This document shows, in pieces, positions 8,421 through 16,449 of a stretch of DNA of 34,930 nucleotides. Position numbers and translations under genes: made by a program. The stretch covers positions 1 to 34,930 of the forward strand of contig CAMNJY010000006.1 of NCBI GenBank assembly GCA_946541745.1, written 5' to 3'. This DNA comes from an uncultured Prevotellaceae bacterium. GTDB taxonomy: Bacteria; Bacteroidota; Bacteroidia; Bacteroidales; Bacteroidaceae. Within the stretch, counting starts at the first letter, position 1. Each line of letters opens with the position of its first letter. The notes beneath the pieces were generated by a model, which worked only from the letters and a program-made list of their open reading frames with translations, did no database searches and had not been told where the DNA came from.

Positions 8421-11400
8421 TCAAAACATAATGGTCACACCGCCGGTGAACGACTTGGCGCGCGGCGTCTGGGCGTTGTCGTAGACGATGCCGAAGGAGC
8501 CGTAGCCCACCTCCGGGTCGGCGCCCGAGTACTTGGTCAGGCAGAACAGGTTGTTGGCCGAGACGTAGAGACTGAGCTGTGAGAGTCCCCACTTCTTGAG
8601 AATCTTCGGCTCAAAGGAGTAGCTTATCTGCGAGTAGTTCAGACGGATGAACGAGCCGTCCTCGACGAAGCGGTCGCTGCCCAGCCAGTTGTAGCCGCTC
8701 TGGCGCAGGGCGCGCGGCATTTCGGTGACGTCGCCCTCCACGCGCCAGCGCCAGTTGACGGCGCGGCTCTGGTTGTTGTTGGAGTACATGTTCTCAACGT
8801 TCATGCGGGCCTTGTTGATAATCTTGTTGCCGTAGCGGAAGTTGAACTGGTTGTTCCACGTCAGGCGGCCGAACTTGAGCTTGAAGCCGAAGCCGCCGGT
8901 GAACTTAGGCAGCGAAGAGCCTAAGTAGACGATGTCGAGCTCGTTGATCTGGCCGTCGTGGTTGACGTCGTCGTAGATGGCGTCGCCGCCACGGTACTCA
9001 TAGTCCACGGAGCCCACGCAGAACATCATGGGCTTGGTCATCTGGTTCTCGTCCAGGATGACGACACCGTTCTCGTCGCGGGCCACAGGGGCATTGGGGC
9101 CGCTGACGCCCGGCACTTCCTCGGCCGAGTAGTCGCTGTACTGATAGACGCCCTTGTAGCGGAAACCGTAGATGCTGCCGAGGGCGCGGTCAAGCTCGAC
9201 GCGGGTCAGGTAGGAGCCGTTGTTGCGGTCGAACTCGTTGTTGAGCGATGCCAGGCAGGTTTCCTCCATCGACGTTATCTGGTTTTTGTTGTTGGCGAAG
9301 GTGACGTTGAAGTCAACGCCGAACTTGCCCACCTTGATGATGTCGTTGCCATTGAGGTTGAACTCCCAGCCGACGTTCTTCATGTCGCCCACATTCTGGT
9401 AAGACAGGCTGGCATAGCCCGACGACGAGGGAATGCCGCGGTTGGACATCAGCAGGTCTGAGGTGTACTGCCAGTACATCTCGACGTTACCCGTAATGCG
9501 CTCGTCGAAGAATCCGAAGTCCATACCCAGGTTCCACGTCTCCTTCTGTTCCCACTTCAGGTTCTTCAGCTGTATGTTCTGCGGGTAGACGCTGCCCTGG
9601 CCCATGTAGCCGTTGCCGTTGGCGTACTTGCTGAAGTAGAGGTACTCGGCGCCGGGCTGCTTGCCCACGATACCCCAGCCGGGGCGGAGCGACAGCATCG
9701 ACACCCAGGGCAGGGCCTTCTGGAACCACGGCTCCTTGCTGACATTCCAGCGCAGCGAGAAGGCGGGGAAGTTGCCCCACCGCTGGTCGTCGCCAAACTT
9801 GGTGGTGCCGTCGCGGCGCACTGAGAAGTCGGCCATGTAGCGGCCCTTATAGGCGTAGTGGGCGGAGTAGGTGAAGTAGATGCTGCGCCACTGTCCGCTG
9901 CCGGTGTTCATGCTCTCGATGATACCCTCTGAGGCGGCACTCTGGATGCTGCCCGACGGCAGGCCCCAGGTGACGGTGCCCTGCGACGTCGACTCGCCGG
10001 TGGTCAGCTGTCCGCGCAGCATCATCGTCAGCACGTGGTCCTGGTTGCGGAATGCCGGCGTGAAGGTCAGCGTGTGGGTGGTGGTCACGCCGAGGCTCTT
10101 GCTGGAGTTGGCCGTGGTGCGGTTGCTCTGCTTGTTCTCGGTGTCGTTCCATCCCGTAGTGCTTAGCGACAGGGGCATGAACTGGTCCTCATACCTGTTG
10201 AAGATGTTAAACACCACCTTGCCCTCATAGTTCAGGCGGGTCTTGTCCATTTCAATGCCCAGCAGGTCATAGCGCAGCTTGAACTCGGGCTCGATGTTGT
10301 AGCTCGTCTCGTTGTTCTTGGCCAGGTGAGCCAGGGCGATGGGGTTCTTGTTGCCCAGCTGGTCGCGCAGCTGGCTCGACACCGTGGGCAGCATTGAGTA
10401 GTAGTCGTCCAGGTCGCGGCCCTGCTTGTCCTGCTCGTAGATGCTCAGGTTGGGCATGCGCACGTAGGCTATCGACAGCAGGTCGCCGTTGTTCTTGTGG
10501 TTCTTGGTGTAGGTCAGCGCGATGTTGGTCTCAATCTTGATGCGGTCGCTGACGAAGTAGTCCAGATTGACGCGCGAGGTGAAGCGGTCCAGCTGCTGCT
10601 CTATGATGGAGCCCGTCTCGTGGTCGTAGCCGGCGCCTATGCGGAAGTTGGCCTTCTCGCCGCCGCCGCTCAGCGCCACGTAGTGGTTCTGTCGCCAGCC
10701 GGTCTTCTTGACCTCCTTCAGCCAGTCGGTATTGTTGTTGTACATCTCGTACTCGGAGAACGAGGGATTGTAGTTCAGCTCGGGGATGTTGCTGTTCACG
10801 TCGCTCATCGACGGGTTGAAGTACTCCTCCTTCAGCAGCATGGTGTACTCGTCGCCGTTGAGCATCTCGTAACCCTGGGGCTGGTAGGTGCCGGTGAGGC
10901 GGAAGCTGTAGTTGACGCGCGTCTTGCCGCGGGCACCGCGCTTGGTCTTGATCTCAATGACACCGTTGGAGCCCTGCGAGCCCCAGATGGCGGTGGCGGC
11001 GGCGTCCTTCAGCACGGCGATGCTCTCAATGTCCTCGGGGTTGACGTTGAGCAGCTCGGCAAACTTCTCCTCGTTGGCACTTGAGAAGTCGAAGTTGTTG
11101 GTGTTGGTTTCCCAGACGTTGCCGTCGACGACGATGAGCGGCTCCGACGAGCCGTTGATGCTCGACACACCGCGCAGGCGCATGCTCGTGCCCGAACCTA
11201 AGTTACCTGAGTTGGCCACGATGTCGAGACCGGCGATGCGGCCCTGCAGGGCCTCGTCGACGGTGGTGATGGCCAGGCCCTCAAACTCCTTCATGTCGAT
11301 GCTCTGGCGGGCGGTGGAAATCTCGTCTACGGGGATGGCCAGTCCCGACCCCTGGGCGCGGCGCTTGGAGGTCACCGTCACCTCCTTGATCTGGGTGGCG

Positions 11401-11753
11401 TCCTGCATCTTGATGGCGAACTTGGTCTTGTTGAAGGGCAGCGTCTGCGTCTTGTAGCCTACGTACGACACGCGCAGCTTGTCCTTGGGGTTCTTCAGCT
11501 TGAACGAGAAGTTACCGTTCATGTCGGTCTGGGCCGAGGCCACGATACGGTTGGCGGCGTCAATCTCGACCACATTGGCCATCATCACCGGGCCGAAGTT
11601 GTCGGTCACGGTACCGCTGATGATGTCGCCGGCTTGCTGGGCGTGGCAGATAGAAGATTGAAAGCCGAAAAATGAAAGTTGCAGGCAGACGGTGGCTGCC
11701 CATAATTTCCTTGTCCAATCTTCACTGTGGAATAATTGCTTTATAGTCTTCAT
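8421..11753 (-). CDS. SusC/RagA-like TonB-dependent outer membrane porin, complete, 1110 aa
   Basis: TonB-dependent transporter pairing with the SusD just downstream. The N-terminus is a signal peptide (CLQLSFFGFQSSICHAQQ). A carboxypeptidase-like regulatory domain follows at about 45-125 (ISGTVTDNFGPVMMANVVEI … RVSYVGYKTQ). The plug at about 140-270 carries the canonical SusC phrases TVDEALQGRIAGLDIV, SMRLRGVSSINGSSEPLIVV and IAVLKDAAATAIWGSQGSNG. The barrel fills the rest and the protein ends in …TGGVTIMF, with a terminal Phe as expected for an outer membrane barrel. Length is normal. It begins 12 bases after the stop of the large FAS1 gene. The signal peptide is coded by degenerate heptamer units (11652-11679), as in the other SusC here. 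Confidence 0.95.
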   Translation of the reverse strand: MKTIKQLFHSEDWTRKLWAATVCLQLSFFGFQSSICHAQQAGDIISGTVTDNFGPVMMANVVEIDAANRIVASAQTDMNGNFSFKLKNPKDKLRVSYVGYKTQTLPFNKTKFAIKMQDATQIKEVTVTSKRRAQGSGLAIPVDEISTARQSIDMKEFEGLAITTVDEALQGRIAGLDIVANSGNLGSGTSMRLRGVSSINGSSEPLIVVDGNVWETNTNNFDFSSANEEKFAELLNVNPEDIESIAVLKDAAATAIWGSQGSNGVIEIKTKRGARGKTRVNYSFRLTGTYQPQGYEMLNGDEYTMLLKEEYFNPSMSDVNSNIPELNYNPSFSEYEMYNNNTDWLKEVKKTGWRQNHYVALSGGGEKANFRIGAGYDHETGSIIEQQLDRFTSRVNLDYFVSDRIKIETNIALTYTKNHKNNGDLLSIAYVRMPNLSIYEQDKQGRDLDDYYSMLPTVSSQLRDQLGNKNPIALAHLAKNNETSYNIEPEFKLRYDLLGIEMDKTRLNYEGKVVFNIFNRYEDQFMPLSLSTTGWNDTENKQSNRTTANSSKSLGVTTTHTLTFTPAFRNQDHVLTMMLRGQLTTGESTSQGTVTWGLPSGSIQSAASEGIIESMNTGSGQWRSIYFTYSAHYAYKGRYMADFSVRRDGTTKFGDDQRWGNFPAFSLRWNVSKEPWFQKALPWVSMLSLRPGWGIVGKQPGAEYLYFSKYANGNGYMGQGSVYPQNIQLKNLKWEQKETWNLGMDFGFFDERITGNVEMYWQYTSDLLMSNRGIPSSSGYASLSYQNVGDMKNVGWEFNLNGNDIIKVGKFGVDFNVTFANNKNQITSMEETCLASLNNEFDRNNGSYLTRVELDRALGSIYGFRYKGVYQYSDYSAEEVPGVSGPNAPVARDENGVVILDENQMTKPMMFCVGSVDYEYRGGDAIYDDVNHDGQINELDIVYLGSSLPKFTGGFGFKLKFGRLTWNNQFNFRYGNKIINKARMNVENMYSNNNQSRAVNWRWRVEGDVTEMPRALRQSGYNWLGSDRFVEDGSFIRLNYSQISYSFEPKILKKWGLSQLSLYVSANNLFCLTKYSGADPEVGYGSFGIVYDNAQTPRAKSFTGGVTIMF
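11652..11679 (-). repeat. Degenerate heptamer units encoding the second SusC signal peptide
   Basis: Four 7-base units on the minus strand: ACTTTCA, TTTTTCG, GCTTTCA, ATCTTCT. They lie at the same place in the signal peptide as the cleaner units at 2874-2901 and encode a similar peptide (LSFFGFQSSI versus FSIFSFQSSI). Confidence 0.6.
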
Positions 11754-11754
11754 A

Positions 11755-11775
11755 ATTTTCAGTTTTCAATTTTCT
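11755..11775 (-). repeat. Heptamer array between FAS1 and SusC
   Basis: Three units on the plus strand (ATTTTCA, GTTTTCA, ATTTTCT) covering the last codons and stop of the FAS1 gene and ending just before the SusC ATG at 11753. Confidence 0.7.
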
Positions 11776-14303
11776 ATCAACAGTGGACTGTCTATCAGGT
11801 GGATGACCGCCGACGAACTGGTTATCAGCTGGTTGGCCGTAGAGGCATCCCTGGAGTTGTACTGGTACTCACGGGCCTGCAGGTTGTAAAGGGCGGGGTT
11901 CTTGGTCACCACGTTGTGAGTGGCGCCGCTTTCGTCCTTGACGCTGATGCCGTTCTCGTCGAGGGTGGCCCTCAGGCGGTAGAAGCGCTCGGTCTTCGGG
12001 TTCACCTGCTGCGTCTCATAGTCGCCCGACTCGCTGGCGGCGCCTATGAAGAGGGCGTTGTCCTGAATGTGGTATTTCACGAAGTTCACAATGGCCAGCG
12101 AGTCGCGCGTCTTGGCCTGCAGGTTGCCCGTCTCTTCGTGGCGCTCCACCTGCTCCCAGGTGGGCAGCTTGCCGGCGTCCTGCAGCTTCTGTATGCTCTC
12201 GTTGGTGGGCACGTACACCGTATAGTGGTAGGTGTTGAACAGCGACACGTTGGTGCCGCCGCACGAGAAGTTGTCGTGCATCACCTCAAGCAGTCCGCTG
12301 CCGTCCACCAGCTCCAGGAACTTGGCAAACTCCTCGTGCTGCGACAGCACGTCGCGCACCGTGTAGCGGGTGCCCATGATGGGCTGGCTCTCCAGGATGT
12401 AGCTCTTGCCGTTGCCGCCGTCGGTCTGGTCGTAGATGAAACTTACGGGCACGGGCGTGCCCTCGTTGACCTGGTAGCTGCCCTCGACGGTCATGCCGTT
12501 GTAGCCGGCAGCCACGTTCCTGACGCGGATCTCGGTGCCGCCCTTGGTGCGGTAGTAGGTCTTGCCGTCCTCCACGTTGCCTATCACGATGTGGGTGTCG
12601 AGGATGTCGCGCAGACGGTTGCGTATCTGGTCGTAGTCGGTGGTTTTTCCGATGGAATCGCCTATTTCGCCCGTTTCCGTGTCATAGTTCCAAATGCTGG
12701 CCCATACGCGCTCGCGGATAGGCTTCGTCCCGTCGAAGTAGAATCGGAACAGCTGTGTCCTCGACTTGCCGTACGACACCGGGTCGATGTATTCCAGCAG
12801 CGACTTGTTGGTAGGTATGAAGAAGCTGTAGTACGTGTTCAGCGAGTTCAGGTAGACGTTGTACTGGTTCTGCACGATGCCCCAGTCGAGCACCTTCATC
12901 GTCTGGTTGATCAGTGCCGGGAACGACACGCTGACGTAGGCCGTCGGCGAGTACACGCGGTTGGTCATGTAGACGGCGCCGTTGCAGCCCAGCCACACGG
13001 AGTCGATGGCTGACTCCTCCACGCCCATGGGGTCGTTGGCGTCGTTGAGTATGCCGGAGAACTTTGAGGGCACCGACGACACGAACGAGTTGAGCATGTT
13101 GTTGTTGATGAGCTTTACCACCACGTCGTCGGGCACCTTGTCCCACGTGCCGTAGTAGTCCTTCAGTACGCGGCCGGCACCGTTTTCCCAGTAATCGGTG
13201 AGAGCCTCGTTGCTGGGCACCATGATGACGCCCATGTCGCGCTGCAGCACGATGTTGCCCGTCTCCTCATTGCGGCCGGCGTAGTAGGCGTTCCACTCGG
13301 GGTCGTACTTCAGCAGGGCGCGGACGGCCTTGCGGTCGGGCGATATCTCAAGGGCCTCGCCGTTTTGCGACTTCTCTGAGAAGAAGCGCTTCTGGAACAC
13401 CGTGTCCACGTTGGTGTCGTACAGGTAGTTATACTGCCTTGTCACGCTCTGGTCCAGGTCGGGATAGGGGGCGCAGAACCGCTCCATGAGCCTGTTGAAG
13501 AGGCTTAGCTGGGGCTTCGAGGCTATCAGCTCGGCCATGTTGGGCAGCGGCGTAATGACCTCGTTCATCTGGTGAATGAAGCCGTTTGAGCACTTGATGT
13601 TGGGCTCGCTCACCTGGATGCCGTTCACCGAGGCCTCGCCGGTCTTGCGCTGCGTGGTGTGGTTGTAGATGAAGTCATAGTCGGCATTGGTGATGCGCTT
13701 GTTCGACAGTTGCTTCTCTATGAACTGCACCAGCGGCACGGTGGTCATGTCCTGCATGCAAACCATCGGCCGCCCCGAGTTGCGGTGGCGCTGCCAGTAG
13801 GGGTTGTCGGGCATGCGGTCGGGCTTGATGATGGGCACCGAGTCGTAGATGGTGCTCGACGTGAAGCGGCGCATGCACTCGCCTTCGCGGGGCGGCGTGC
13901 CCTCCACGCTCGACAGGTTGTTCAACTGGATGGAGTTGTCAATCATGCTGCCATAGATGAGCAGCTTCTTCTGCGACGTCGACAGCTGGTTGTAGCTCCT
14001 CACGCCCCACGCATTGTTGCGGAAGAAGCGCTCGTAGGCAGCGTCGTCGGCCACGAAGAGTGTCTTCGAGCCCGTCTTGGCCAGCACTTCACGGTAGCCC
14101 AGGTCGTCAATCATGCGCACCGTGTTGGTGTAGTTGCCCTGCTCGTCGAGCCAGCTGTAGATGCTCGACCCCCATCCGTCGGGAGTGCGCTCGTCCAGGT
14201 CGTACTCCGAGCATGCGGTCAAGACGCTTCCACCTGCCAGCAGCACGCCGACGGCCAGTGACCAGCACCGGCTGCGTTTACAGAATTGTCTTTTGGTTTT
14301 CAT
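11766..14303 (-). CDS. Large FAS1 (fasciclin) lipoprotein with about four FAS1-like modules, 845 aa
   Basis: First gene of the uptake operon. A lipoprotein signal ends SVLTAC (Cys31), followed by SEYDLDE. Four copies of the FAS1 first box can be seen: KTLFVADDAAYERFF, GVIMVPSNEALTDYW, SFFIPTNKSLLEYI and YTVYVPTNESIQKL. Second-box sequences include NGFIHQMNEVITPL and, at the very C-terminus, SSAVIHLIDSPLL, a textbook FAS1 ending. FAS1 domains are known as adhesion or ligand-binding modules; their role beside SusCD is not established. It is transcribed from the TAACTTTG element at 14369-14376, giving a leader of about 60 bases. The ATG at 14303 is chosen because it gives a basic n-region (MKTKRQFCKRSR) before the hydrophobic stretch. 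Confidence 0.86.
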   Translation of the reverse strand: MKTKRQFCKRSRCWSLAVGVLLAGGSVLTACSEYDLDERTPDGWGSSIYSWLDEQGNYTNTVRMIDDLGYREVLAKTGSKTLFVADDAAYERFFRNNAWGVRSYNQLSTSQKKLLIYGSMIDNSIQLNNLSSVEGTPPREGECMRRFTSSTIYDSVPIIKPDRMPDNPYWQRHRNSGRPMVCMQDMTTVPLVQFIEKQLSNKRITNADYDFIYNHTTQRKTGEASVNGIQVSEPNIKCSNGFIHQMNEVITPLPNMAELIASKPQLSLFNRLMERFCAPYPDLDQSVTRQYNYLYDTNVDTVFQKRFFSEKSQNGEALEISPDRKAVRALLKYDPEWNAYYAGRNEETGNIVLQRDMGVIMVPSNEALTDYWENGAGRVLKDYYGTWDKVPDDVVVKLINNNMLNSFVSSVPSKFSGILNDANDPMGVEESAIDSVWLGCNGAVYMTNRVYSPTAYVSVSFPALINQTMKVLDWGIVQNQYNVYLNSLNTYYSFFIPTNKSLLEYIDPVSYGKSRTQLFRFYFDGTKPIRERVWASIWNYDTETGEIGDSIGKTTDYDQIRNRLRDILDTHIVIGNVEDGKTYYRTKGGTEIRVRNVAAGYNGMTVEGSYQVNEGTPVPVSFIYDQTDGGNGKSYILESQPIMGTRYTVRDVLSQHEEFAKFLELVDGSGLLEVMHDNFSCGGTNVSLFNTYHYTVYVPTNESIQKLQDAGKLPTWEQVERHEETGNLQAKTRDSLAIVNFVKYHIQDNALFIGAASESGDYETQQVNPKTERFYRLRATLDENGISVKDESGATHNVVTKNPALYNLQAREYQYNSRDASTANQLITSSSAVIHLIDSPLLIEN

Positions 14304-14368
14304 ACGTTTGTTGAGTTTTTATTTTTTGTTCCTTTCGTCACCTTTGGGCAGTAGTTACTAAGCGACTG

Positions 14369-14376
14369 CAAAGTTA
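14369..14376 (-). promoter_or_regulatory. Promoter -7 element of the FAS1/SusCD operon
   Basis: TAACTTTG on the minus strand matches the Bacteroidota -7 consensus TAnnTTTG exactly and lies 66 bases before the first gene of the operon. A clear TTTG -33 box at the usual 19-21 base distance is not seen, so the upstream half is weak and an activator may be needed. Confidence 0.6.
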
Positions 14377-14468
14377 CATAATATTTGTGAAAAGCCAGTA
14401 TTTCTGTCGTCGTTTTCTGTTTTGTGTTTGTTAATACGCTGCGGCGATATGTTTCAAGGTTTTTTCTT

Positions 14469-14498
14469 TTTGTTTCATGATATTTTTTTGTACCTTTG
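14469..14498 (+). promoter_or_regulatory. Promoter of the MATE gene
   Basis: TACCTTTG at 14491-14498 fits TAnnTTTG. TTTG at 14469-14472 is 18 bases upstream, close to the usual 19-21 spacing. The predicted start site lies about 25 bases before the ATG at 14531. An in-frame ATG at 14477 lies upstream of this element and cannot be the start from this promoter. Confidence 0.6.
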
Positions 14499-14530
14499 CA
14501 CCGCATTTCTTAATATCACCTACCATCACC

Positions 14531-15979
14531 ATGGCAAGAAGCAGTGACGAACTACTGGCTTACATCCGCCAGGGCAGGACGATGACGCAGGCCGAGAAGC
14601 TCAGGCTCATCGTCAGTCTCAGCATACCCAGCATCCTGGCCCAGATCTCGGCTACCGTCATGTTTTTCATCGACGCCGCCATGGTGGGCCATCTCGGCGC
14701 CCACGCCACGGCGGCCATCGGGCTGGTGGAGACCACCACCTGGCTCATGGGGGGCCTCGGGTCGGCGGCCAACATGGGTTTCTCTGTCCAGGTGGCCCAC
14801 CTCATAGGAGCCAGCGACTTCGCCTCGGCGCGCCGCGTGCTGCGCCAGGCCCTCGTCTGCGCCACGCTCTGGAGCCTCATGCTCATGACGGTGGCCGTCG
14901 CCGTCCACCGCTACCTGCCCTTCTGGCTCGGCGGCTCGGCCGACATTGCCCACGACGCCTCCATGTACTTCATGCTCGTCGGCATCTGTGGCATCTTCTT
15001 CCAGATGTCGGGCCTCGCGGGTTCCATGCTAAAGTGTTCGGGCAACATGAAGGTGCCCTCCATGCTCAACATCCTGATGTGCGTCATGGACGTGGTCTTC
15101 AACTACCTCTTTATATATATCCTCGACCTCGGTGTCATCGGTGCAGCCTTGGGCACGGGCGTGGCCGAGTTTGTCACCGCCCTGCTCATGCTTTACTTCC
15201 TCCTTGTGCGCTCGCCCATGTTGTCGCTTTTTCCTGCGCGGTCTTTGGCGAGGAACGAGGAACGGGGAACGAGGAAGGAGAATGGTTCTGGCACTGTTGG
15301 CGGTCTCGCTCCTCGTTCCTCGCTCCTTGTTCCTCGCATAGACCCCGCCGTCGTCAAAATGGCCTTCAAGATAGGTGCCCCCATGGGACTGCAGCACCTG
15401 CTCATGGGCGGCGCCCAGATTGTAAGTACCATCATCGTCGCGCCGCTCGGCACCGTCGCCATAGCCGCCAACTCGCTGGCCATCACTGTCGAGAGCCTCT
15501 GCTACATGCCGGGCTACGGCATTGCCGAGGCTGCCACCACCCTCGTAGGGCAGGGCATTGGCGCCGGCCAGCGCCTGCTGACGCGCTCCTTTGCCTACAT
15601 GTCGGTGGCGCTCGGCATGGCCGTCATGACGCTCATGGGGGTCTTCATGTGGATCTTCGCCCCAGAGCTGATGGGGCTCATGTCGCCCGTAGAGGCCATC
15701 ATCGCCCAGGGCACCGAAGCCCTGCGCATAGAGGCGTGGGCTGAGCCCATGTTTGCCGCCTCCATTGTGGCCAACGGCGTGTTCATAGGGGCCGCCGATA
15801 CCATAGTCCCGGCGGTCATGAGCCTCACCTCCATGTGGGCCGTGCGCCTCACGCTGGCCGCCGCCCTTGCCCCGCACTACGGTCTGCGCGGCGTGTGGAC
15901 GGCCATGGCCATCGAGCTTACCTTCCGTGGCTCCATTTTCCTCATCCGCCTGTTGCGCGGCAACTGGCAGAAAGGCTGA
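14531..15979 (+). CDS. MATE family multidrug/cation efflux transporter, 482 aa
   Basis: Inner-membrane antiporter that exports organic cations using an Na+ or H+ gradient. Twelve hydrophobic helices can be followed, with MATE-type segments such as ILAQISATVMFFIDAAMVGH in the first helix region and PGYGIAEAATTLVGQGIGAG in the seventh-eighth region, the latter a family hallmark. Length fits the family only after allowing for an unusual insert: residues about 240-270 (ARNEERGTRKENG … APRSSLLVPR) lie in the central loop joining the two halves and are encoded by a palindromic repeat (15248-15337) in frame. ATG at 14531 is chosen because it is downstream of the promoter and begins MARSSDELLAYIRQG. 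The gene is divergent from the SusCD operon and monocistronic. Confidence 0.93.
   Translation: MARSSDELLAYIRQGRTMTQAEKLRLIVSLSIPSILAQISATVMFFIDAAMVGHLGAHATAAIGLVETTTWLMGGLGSAANMGFSVQVAHLIGASDFASARRVLRQALVCATLWSLMLMTVAVAVHRYLPFWLGGSADIAHDASMYFMLVGICGIFFQMSGLAGSMLKCSGNMKVPSMLNILMCVMDVVFNYLFIYILDLGVIGAALGTGVAEFVTALLMLYFLLVRSPMLSLFPARSLARNEERGTRKENGSGTVGGLAPRSSLLVPRIDPAVVKMAFKIGAPMGLQHLLMGGAQIVSTIIVAPLGTVAIAANSLAITVESLCYMPGYGIAEAATTLVGQGIGAGQRLLTRSFAYMSVALGMAVMTLMGVFMWIFAPELMGLMSPVEAIIAQGTEALRIEAWAEPMFAASIVANGVFIGAADTIVPAVMSLTSMWAVRLTLAAALAPHYGLRGVWTAMAIELTFRGSIFLIRLLRGNWQKG
15248..15337. repeat. Imperfect palindromic element inside the MATE gene
   Basis: Two 28-base arms, 15248-15275 and 15310-15337, are reverse complements at 25 of 28 positions. 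They are made of GAGGAAC-type units (GCGAGGAACGAGGAAC… and its complement). The 34-base centre is unrelated. The element keeps the MATE reading frame and adds about 30 residues to a loop. Confidence 0.85.
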
Positions 15980-15981
15980 AC

Positions 15982-16023
15982 ACAAAAAGTGCGGCTCAAG
16001 GACCTCTGCCCGCGAACCGCACT
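15982..16023 (-). terminator. Intrinsic terminator (minus strand), possibly also serving the MATE gene
   Basis: Arms 15988-15997 and 16014-16023 pair at 9 of 10 positions (AGTGCGGCTC with GAACCGCACT). On the minus strand the stem is followed by TTTTTGTG, so it is best oriented for a leftward transcript. It begins 8 bases after the MATE stop; on the plus strand no U-run follows. Confidence 0.65.
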
Positions 16024-16280
16024 CACAATATCAAATAACTAAAAACCTTTGCTATGAAAAGTGACTTCCGTCTCACGACGTGGATCACATTATCCTTTTA
16101 CAATCTTTTACGCTTTGTTATCCTTACTTTGTTCAATCTCTTACCTTGTACTCAATACCTTTGAAGTAATCTTTATTACCTTTTTTTTCTAATACCTTCT
16201 CTACTTAATCTTTTACCTTATAACCAATACCTTTTCTAATGTCTGTTTCTCTATTGAAGATTTGCCATTGTTTCCTTTTG
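15982..16280 (-). ncRNA. Candidate non-coding RNA of about 300 nt (unidentified)
   Basis: On the minus strand a promoter-like TAACTTTG (16287-16294) precedes a stretch with no convincing reading frame that ends in a strong terminator (15982-16023). Going 5' to 3', the transcript would contain an A/G-rich quasi-repetitive region (about 16250-16095, with many AAGGTA and AAAGATT blocks), a hairpin at 16088-16061 (stem blocks GTGAT/GTCAC and CGTC/GACG on the two arms, with an internal loop), then the terminator. I do not recognise a known RNA family; it does not look like tmRNA, RNase P or SRP RNA. Alternatively the stretch is only an AT-rich spacer downstream of the MATE gene. No -33 box was found. 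Confidence 0.4.
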
Positions 16281-16286
16281 ACGGTG

Positions 16287-16294
16287 CAAAGTTA
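16287..16294 (-). promoter_or_regulatory. Promoter -7 element before the candidate RNA
   Basis: TAACTTTG on the minus strand, an exact TAnnTTTG match and the same octamer found before sufC, the PfkB gene and the SusCD operon. No protein-coding gene follows on that strand before the terminator. The -33 position has no TTTG. Confidence 0.45.
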
Positions 16295-16414
16295 CGCCAA
16301 TATTCCCGACCGGCCATCATCTTTCAGCGATTTCTGACGCAAAACGCCCTAAAAGTTGACGTAAATCAACAGCCCGTGTGCGAACACAGCCCGTTTCTCG
16401 CTATCAAAGCAAAG

Positions 16415-16444
16415 ACGCGAAGGCACAAAGCTGTGCCTTCGCGT
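16415..16444 (-). terminator. Perfect 13-bp hairpin, probable terminator of the HU-type gene
   Basis: Left arm 16415-16427 (ACGCGAAGGCACA), loop 16428-16431 (AAGC), right arm 16432-16444, all 13 pairs perfect. It lies about 67 bases after the stop of the minus-strand gene at 16511. The bases following on the minus strand (CTTTGCTTTG) are only moderately U-rich, so termination efficiency is uncertain. Confidence 0.55.
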
Positions 16445-16449
16445 ACTCA

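Noticed and set aside
11736..13013. Long plus-strand frame (425 codons) opposite the large FAS1 gene
   Set aside because: It is antisense to a gene with clear FAS1 motifs, has no family resemblance, and such long antisense frames are common opposite GC-rich genes. The same applies to frames opposite sufD (25261-26232) and the helicase (18194-19291).
16054..16164. 36-codon plus-strand frame with a hydrophobic product (MKSDFRLTTW…)
   Set aside because: No promoter or ribosome-binding signal on that strand, and it lies antisense in the candidate RNA; its hydrophobicity follows from the T-rich strand. Kept only as an alternative reading of the stretch.
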